This document shows positions 60,501-64,000 of a DNA stretch of 64,000 bases, piece after piece. The stretch is from Pleodorina starrii. Taxonomy: Eukaryota > Chlorophyta > Chlorophyceae > Chlamydomonadales > Volvocaceae. Location: NCBI GenBank assembly GCA_030267565.1, contig BRXU01000001.1, positions 8,066,001 through 8,130,000 of the forward strand, written 5' to 3'. Position 1 is the first letter of the stretch; every line of letters starts with the position of its first letter. The translations under genes and the position numbers were made by a program. The notes below the pieces were generated by a model. It did no database searches, was not told the origin of the DNA, and worked only from the letters and a program-made list of their open reading frames with translations.

Positions 60501-63500
60501 CAAGTCATATGCGCAGCTGAAGCAGGTGCAGCAGCTCAGCCAGCAGCCGAGCGCGACAGGGTCAGCTGCCGGACCGAGCACCACGACCGGCAGTGAGGCG
60601 GTCCAGCAGACGGTGACGAAGCGGCGCCGTGCGGCGGACGGCCAGACGGTCCTCCCCGTCATCCTGGACGGGGGACTTCCGAGGGCGTCCGACTCTAAAC
60701 GGGCCTTAAGGTACCCCAGAGGGCTCCCTTTCAGAAAGTAAAAATATATTTAGGAAGCATTAACAAGGAGGATTCCAATGGTGTTGCTTTTAGCCAAAAC
60801 GGGTGGGTGTACGGGTCCCCTACCCAAGAGACTCCCATGGGCGTCCGACTCTTAAGGGGTTGTAAGGTGCCCCAGACCGCTCCCTTTCAGGAAGTAAAAT
60901 TATATTTAGGAAGTATTAATAAAGAGGATTCCAATGGTGTCATTTTGAGCCAAAACGGGTGGGTGTACGGGACCCCTACCCAAGAGAATGTTCCCCAGAG
61001 TAAATAGTAATCTAGTACTATTTACTATATATAGTACTATGTAGTACTACATATTACTATACGTCCTCGGGAAAATAGTATTTTTGCCAACCCTACAAGG
61101 TACCCCGCCCTATGCATGTAACTGGACGCGTTCTTATCACCACCTTACATGCGCTTAACGATGTTACGCGTCACGCTCGTCTGGCCAATGCCCCCATCGT
61201 TGATGATGCGGCGGGCTGTGTCGTTGCGGTACTGCGTCCCGTGCACATGGAAGACGTCAGTACCGCCGTGTGTGCATGAAACAGCCAGTAGAGGGTCATC
61301 AGCGCCAGCGGGCGGTGAAGCCCCTCGGGCGCTGAAGGTGTTGAAGTAGCATACGCTGGGCCGCGCGCCAGAACCCCTGCACCACAATCGGACGCGACCG
61401 CACAGCATGTGTTTATCACCTGCCAATAAAGGCATGGAAATACTCCCTCTTCACACAGAGAGTGCCCACTGCCCTTCAGCAAGAAAGGGACGGCGGAGGA
61501 TACTTACCAGGCGGGGTAGGTGCTGCACCAGTCCGGAGTGGTTGCGTTTGGAGGGTGGCTGAAGCTGTACGACTGGTCGAGGAGGCTGAGCGCACAGCAT
61601 GTGGTGTTGGGGTCGCTCAGCGCGGCGCCTGAACAAAGAGGAAGATTGGTCGTTACAGGAAAGATCCAGAGGGCTGTTTAAACGGCTTTCGGATGTTTTA
61701 AAGCCCGCCCTTCTCAGATGCGACGCCCATGGTCGTTCTAGATAGCCACCAGCCAACGCGCAAGCCCAGCTGCCCACGCACCGCCCGGCTCGCAGTACGT
61801 CTGGGTGGTACAGTCGGGTGCGCACTCCAGGGCCGAGGGGTAATACTGGGCCTGGCAATTGTTCACACAGCGCCAGGGCGCGGTCCCGAAGCCAATGCGG
61901 GTGGCCACCTCGGGCCGGCTCCAGAATCTGGTGTCGCCGCTGAGGATGAAGCGCAGCACCGCCTTGTCTGCGGGCATCGGGCGCCGGGCGTTGGACAAGC
62001 GGTCTCGGATGAGCGCCAACAAAGTCAGACTTAAACGGTACGCAATGACGGGAAGGGTTTGAAGACTAAATACCGCCGCAGCGACACAAACTTACGTTGT
62101 TCGTTCAAGTCCTCCGAAGCGTCCCAGGGGCCGTAAGGTACCAGCAGTGGTGGCGGTGGGGATGGAGTTGGGGGTGGGCTTGGCTTAGGGCTGGGTGGCA
62201 AGGGCGGACGAGGACGTGAAGGCATCTTTGGGAGCCAATTCCATGCACCATTCCATTTCCCTGGCATGCTGGGCATGCTGGGCGGCTGAGGTGGGGCATT
62301 GGGCAGCATCGGAGAAGTGCCGGGCAGTGGTGGAAGCCGCGGCGGGCGTGGCGGAGAGGCGACAGTGCTGGAGGATGCCGGCGGAAAGGGGGGCGCCGAG
62401 GGAGTGTCTGGCGGCCTGGGTGACACAGGCGGCAGCGGAGGCCTCGCCGCTGTGGCTGGCATGAAGGGCGAGCTCCTCTCACAGAGCTGCGCGCGCTCGT
62501 AAGATACGCCATAGTAGTCCCAGGCCCCGCTGGTGTCGGAGGGTCCCTCAAGGGTGTAGTTGCGGGCAGCGAACTGATCGCTGAATATGTCCCAGCAACA
62601 CTTGCCGTCCGGGGCGATGACGGCGGTGTAGCCGGCTGCGATTGAGGGTGGGAGCCCGATTAGGGCGGCAAAGGGGGCGGTAAGTAAGGGTGCTTGGACA
62701 CATTCCTTCAGACTAGGAAATGCCCCGCCCAGAGACGCCGACCTGCGACGGCTGTCGCTATTATTCGCCGATGCTGACGCACAGCGCGTTTCCAACGCTC
62801 TGGAAGGAAACATGCCTTCTTGTGATTGGCGCTTAGCAAAGAGACGTACGCTGGCGGTGGCGGTGGATGACCAGCTCACCTTCTCCTGTGCTTTCATCGT
62901 ACCACTGCCAGCCGGCGCCGTCCATGTCAAAGACCGTGATGTTCCATTGGAACTTCTTGTCGGTCCAATCTATTGGCCCATAGTACCGCTTGTGGAGGCC
63001 CCACACAGCGCCGTACGGAGTTTCCTGGGCAAACGCCTGAATTTGGTATGACACGATCCTGTCCAGCACGGGAGAAGTGGCACATTTCCGAGTTAAGAAT
63101 GCCCGTGTACTGTGATGACACACCTGACGCATACTACTGAGGGGCTCCTATTGCCGTTACTCAACGGTCTACCCTAAGTGTTTATGGGTGGACGCAAGCA
63201 TGAGTTTCACAATAAGCGGGAGCGAGACAGGAAAACACACTTTCGGGGGGCCTGACACTGAGGGATCCACGCCGTTAGTTGACCTAACCCGGTCACCTCC
63301 GTGCCTTGGAGCGAGGCTTACCTGTGCCAGTCCTTGCAGAAGTTAACGTGGCCCGTCAGGTTGCTGCAGTTTCAAGGACGACACACGGCGCAAATAGGAT
63401 TAAGGTTGGGGTTCGGCCGTTGACTGGACGACATCCGTAGGCGTGTGGCTGGGGAGCTGGCTTATGGGTTAACACAATTTAGCAATCCGATATGCCTTCT

Positions 63501-63813
63501 GGCATTCCAGCGATCCTAAAAAGGCACGACCGACCGAACGGCAACACCAAGTAATGAACGCGGCTTTCTTGATGCAAGTTGTTCACAACTGTTGGTCTTC
63601 AATCTTAACTGCCCCCTATCCGGCAACAGTCAATTCCAACCTCCCCCAGAAACGACCGCCTGCCAGGCAAGCCACTTCAGTCGACCGCCAGCCCCTCCTC
63701 CTATCGTCCCCTCCCCCTCGATCCGGCCACAGCCTCACATGGTCCTCAGTTTGGTCATCATGAGCCAGGTGCTGGGAATGGGGCCCTCGATGAGGCCCTG
63801 ACCCGTCTCGTCG
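25706..63813 (-). CDS. Gene R: giant cassette-repeat LRR, Pro-rich, Ig-like, multi-pass membrane protein (5' end off the right edge)
   Basis: 51 exons in view, 20641 coding nt, at least 6879 residues plus stop. Order: partial cassette (63813-62880); three complete 712-residue cassettes starting at 62635, 55612 and 50754; a 7496-nt exon (45113-37618); then exons 35115-35794, 34728-34911, 32983-33937, 32359-32528, 31616-31904, 29945-31327, 29259-29789, 27900-29138, 27438-27559, 26759-27077 and 25706-26223. Every junction is GT-AG and every phase closes. No start or stop codon separates the cassettes: the last cassette exon (phase 1) splices in frame into exon 1 of the next and finally into the giant exon. 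The C-terminal half is a paralogue of gene M. Inferred role: a very long cell-surface or matrix protein with a TRP/GPCR-like membrane anchor. The alternative, that cassettes are separate genes, would need starts and stops that I do not find. The stop at 25706 could instead be a donor (AT|GTGAGC). Confidence 0.7.
27900..31904 (-). other. Gene R large low-complexity loop (four exons)
   Basis: Exons 31616-31904, 29945-31327, 29259-29789 and 27900-29138 give about 1147 residues, mostly Gly, Ser, Pro, Ala, Arg and acidic, with acidic patches such as [10 protein letters not shown] and [14 protein letters not shown]. No hydrophobic segments. It sits between the two membrane halves as in gene M, but with four exons instead of two. 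Little sequence identity remains apart from the closing VDKK-x-LK-x-YPG motif. Confidence 0.6.
32359..34911 (-). other. Gene R membrane core, N-terminal half
   Basis: Exons 34728-34911, 32983-33937 and 32359-32528. The first has the same length (184 nt) as in gene M. Shared residues are [44 protein letters not shown] and [16 protein letters not shown]. The second exon inserts a Pro-rich loop of about 80 residues ([18 protein letters not shown]) where gene M has a Ser/Thr-rich loop. Confidence 0.7.
34072..34187 (+). tRNA. tRNA-like gene, possibly tRNA-Asp(GUC) with a 43-nt intron
   Basis: Acceptor 34072-34078 (GTCTGCG) pairs with 34180-34186 (CGCTGGC): five Watson-Crick pairs, one G-U and one T-T mismatch. 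The D-arm is GCTC/GAGC around AATTGGTA, with a perfect A-box (TAGCTCAATTGG). The T-arm is perfect, GTGGG-TTCGAAT-CCCAC (34163-34179). If 34109-34151 is an intron, the anticodon stem CTCGC pairs with ATGGG (two wobbles, one mismatch), the loop reads TTGTCA+A with anticodon GTC, and the variable loop is 5 nt. The intron arms AATTCGA/TCGAATT are complementary. It lies antisense inside the gene R intron 33938-34727. It could be a degenerate tRNA relic. Confidence 0.5.
35115..35794 (-). other. Gene R Ig-like domain exon
   Basis: 680 nt, phase 0 to 2. It contains [30 protein letters not shown] and [18 protein letters not shown], which fit bacterial-type Ig-like repeats closely. The gene M counterpart is split by an intron after RIQ; here the same codons (CAG-GTG) are continuous. 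Confidence 0.65.
36283..36321 (-). repeat. Polypyrimidine CCTTTT tract flanking element copy 2
   Basis: Repeats of TTTTCC/CCTTTT at the left border of the dispersed element. A similar tract (about 37274-37305) flanks its right border, so the element sits within a CT-rich low-complexity site in a gene R intron. Confidence 0.7.
36317..37273 (-). mobile_element. Dispersed non-autonomous element, copy 2 (inverted)
   Basis: Reverse orientation relative to the copies at 1598-2593 and 56204-57410, with the same ends and the same internal blocks (for example GACCTCGGCCTCGGTCCATG on its own strand). It lies in the gene R intron 35795-37617. A short GTTCTGG repeat near one end varies between copies. 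Confidence 0.75.
38280..40140 (-). repeat. Coding minisatellite, array II
   Basis: About 20 copies of a unit of about 93 bp (31 residues, [18 protein letters not shown]...). Shorter variants lack one PPPS block. Array II favours the PPPRPPPP variant. Confidence 0.9.
40506..44580 (-). repeat. Coding minisatellite, array I
   Basis: Roughly 43 copies of the same unit of about 93 bp, mostly with PPPSPPPP, and with blocks of variants (STPPPS, SSPPPS, TPILPP) recurring in order, suggesting higher-order duplication. It is separated from array II by a degenerate island (40141-40505) rich in Ser, Thr and Tyr. The unit lacks stops in several frames, which creates false Gly-rich and His-rich ORFs. Confidence 0.9.
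45302..50754 (-). other. Gene R cassette unit 3 (12 exons, 712 residues)
   Basis: Exons: 50215-50754, 49901-50086, 49623-49743, 49264-49491, 48186-48290, 47712-47801, 47258-47379, 46956-47082, 46508-46777, 46152-46226, 45744-45785, 45302-45531. Lengths are 540, 186, 121, 228, 105, 90, 122, 127, 270, 75, 42 and 230 nt, total 2136. Content: [14 protein letters not shown] domain, Pro-rich linker, three Cys-containing segments, [13 protein letters not shown], then a plant-type LRR (LPSEW-x-LLRNLEY, a 24-residue exon with [22 protein letters not shown]), and a Trp-rich segment ([13 protein letters not shown]). The fourth intron carries the 805-bp insertion. Domain families other than the LRR are not recognised. 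Confidence 0.75.
48301..49105. mobile_element. 805-bp insertion in cassette unit 3
   Basis: Absent from the equivalent place in units 1 and 2, where GCAGGGGT runs directly into CCGGTGGCAG. A 2-bp GT flanks both sides (48299-48300, 49106-49107). Inside are a perfect 11-bp hairpin GTGCGAGACAC/GTGTCTCGCAC (48585-48613) and a direct repeat of about 40 bp (about 48804-48845 and 49064-49105). No coding capacity was recognised. It lies in the intron just upstream of the exon 5 acceptor (minus strand), so the exon is intact. Confidence 0.7.
50995..55612 (-). other. Gene R cassette unit 2 (12 exons, 712 residues)
   Basis: Exons: 55073-55612, 54745-54930, 54492-54612, 54133-54360, 53862-53966, 53397-53486, 52958-53079, 52655-52781, 52206-52475, 51854-51928, 51437-51478, 50995-51224. 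All twelve lengths equal those of units 1 and 3. This unit carries no insertion (period 4858 bp to the next exon 1) and serves as the reference empty site for all three insertions in the sister units. A Gly to Glu change occurs in the last exon (DESTEE). Confidence 0.75.
56204..57410 (+). mobile_element. Dispersed non-autonomous element, copy 3
   Basis: It interrupts a sequence that is continuous (GAGACAGGAAAACACACTTT) in unit 3, unit 2 and the partial cassette at 63.2 kb. Any target duplication is at most 1-2 bp. This copy is longer than the others because of an internal segment of about 200 bp (near 56350-56500) and short CCACAGT and ACCCAGA repeats near 57250-57345. Confidence 0.8.
60217..60741 (+). 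CDS. Truncated hAT transposase N-terminus with BED-type zinc finger
   Basis: 174 codons; a second ATG at 60241 ([11 protein letters not shown]) is an equally good start. Residues about 53-95 fit a BED finger: LWENFTVEW, then CIFC, 16 residues, HH, five residues, C. A Gln/Ser/Thr-rich stretch and a basic KRRR follow. The catalytic RNaseH-like and C-terminal dimerisation domains of hAT transposases are absent; the ORF ends in 156-bp repeat sequence. At most a DNA-binding relic, not an active transposase. Confidence 0.6.
   Translation: MCTLLVVEMPPRADPAKRGLQPGPDVPAEVAAARRKQYDKLKSQKANAKTGSLWENFTVEWVDGEVKLICIFCDVVFSASNPSYTNNHHVVSGACKSYAQLKQVQQLSQQPSATGSAAGPSTTTGSEAVQQTVTKRRRAADGQTVLPVILDGGLPRASDSKRALRYPRGLPFRK
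60683..60994 (+). repeat. Two tandem 156-bp repeats inside the hAT element
   Basis: Two units beginning GGGCGTCCGACTC at 60683 and 60839, each containing CCAAAACGGGTGGGTGTACG and CCCTACCCAAGAGA. The first unit overlaps the 3' end of the BED ORF, so the duplication may have replaced the rest of the transposase. Confidence 0.85.
62880..63813 (-). other. Gene R partial cassette (exons 10-12 of the next unit upstream)
   Basis: Exons 63739-63813 (75 nt), 63322-63363 (42 nt) and 62880-63109 (230 nt), with the same lengths and phases as in the full units. Exon 12 splices (phase 1) into unit 1 exon 1 at 62635. From 63814 to the window end is intron leading to the missing exon 9. This shows the array continues beyond the right edge. 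Confidence 0.75.
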
Positions 63814-64000
63814 CTCAGGTCCCTGGTTAGCATAGCGAAGACGTAACAGAGGCATGCGTCTATTATGCTTCTGGGCATACATACAGCAATCCTCCGGGCA
63901 GACTGCTGCTAGTAAGCAAATACGAGATTCATGTTTACAGTGTCAGAGATCAGCTGGCTGCTGGCGTGCGCAACGGGCTGCTGTATCACGCTAAAACTGA

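Larger units (their letters stand above)
59952..61103 (+). mobile_element. Non-autonomous hAT-type DNA transposon with 8-bp target duplication
   Basis: The element spans 59960-61095 (1136 bp), with terminal inverted repeats TAGGGTTGGC/GCCAACCCTA and an exact 8-bp duplication CAAGGTAC at 59952-59959 and 61096-61103. Unit 2 shows the undisturbed site (GTGCAAGGTAACCCTATGC). Subterminal regions are dense in TATAGTACTAT palindromes. It carries one short ORF with a BED-like finger. An 8-bp duplication and such termini are diagnostic of the hAT superfamily. It sits in a gene R intron. Confidence 0.92.
55853..62635 (-). other. Gene R cassette unit 1 (12 exons, 712 residues)
   Basis: Exons: 62096-62635, 61782-61967, 61508-61628, 61149-61376, 59726-59830, 59383-59472, 59022-59143, 58719-58845, 58270-58539, 57914-57988, 57497-57538, 55853-56082. 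Lengths and phases equal those of units 2 and 3. It carries two insertions: the hAT element in the intron between exons 4 and 5, and the dispersed element in the intron between exons 11 and 12. Together they account for its long 7023-bp period. The introns flanking exon 6 are shorter than in unit 2. Confidence 0.75.

Noticed and set aside
45255..63132. Many short 60-150-codon ORFs at about 5-6-kb intervals read as separate small genes
   Set aside because: They are single exons running into intron. The apparent stops coincide with GT donors, and the exons join in frame with conserved lengths.

Overview
The window reads as nuclear DNA of a green alga, most likely volvocine (the Chlamydomonas/Volvox lineage). 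The grounds are GC-rich coding exons cut by many short GT-AG introns (donors mostly GTGAGT/GTAAGT, acceptors mostly GCAG), long Ser-Pro-rich (hydroxyproline-rich-glycoprotein-like) stretches, a plant-type leucine-rich repeat (LRR), a hAT element and simple-repeat-laden introns. The species cannot be fixed from sequence alone. I built the gene models by hand from splice sites, reading phase and paralogue comparison; all three chains stay in frame.

Three related genes lie head to tail on the minus strand. Gene L (left edge to about 6.66 kb) is the 5' part of a secreted or membrane protein; its 3' end is outside the window. Gene M (22382 down to 9347) is complete: 16 exons and 2253 residues, comprising a signal peptide, a short ectodomain, a Pro-rich linker with a Cys motif, a bacterial-type Ig-like domain, a split multi-pass membrane core and a large low-complexity loop. 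Gene R (right edge, at least 63.8 kb, down to 25706) is a giant. Its membrane half is a paralogue of gene M, with matching exons, phases and motifs. Its ectodomain is a head-to-tail array of a 12-exon cassette that encodes exactly 712 residues per copy, with three complete copies and part of a fourth in view. The array feeds into one 7.5-kb exon holding about 2000 residues of a 31-residue Pro-rich minisatellite. At least 6879 residues of gene R are visible and its N-terminus is off the right edge. Gene L uses the same cassette exons, so the family joins one cassette to different N-termini and, in gene R, to the membrane core.

The introns hold most of the other features: a 1.56-kb array of an 8-bp unit, three long AAT microsatellites, three copies of a roughly 1-kb dispersed element, an 805-bp insertion, a tRNA-like gene antisense to gene R, and a 1136-bp hAT element with 8-bp target duplications. 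The hAT carries only a BED-finger-like transposase N-terminus. All insertions seen inside genes sit in introns, and sister cassettes give natural empty sites. The spacers 6.8-9.0 kb and 22.4-25.7 kb show no convincing gene.

Function is inferred. The shared C-terminal half resembles polytopic TRP-like/GPCR-like surface proteins, and the LRR, Ig-like and Pro-rich parts suggest a cell-surface or extracellular-matrix receptor or channel. Most cassette domains match no family I can name.
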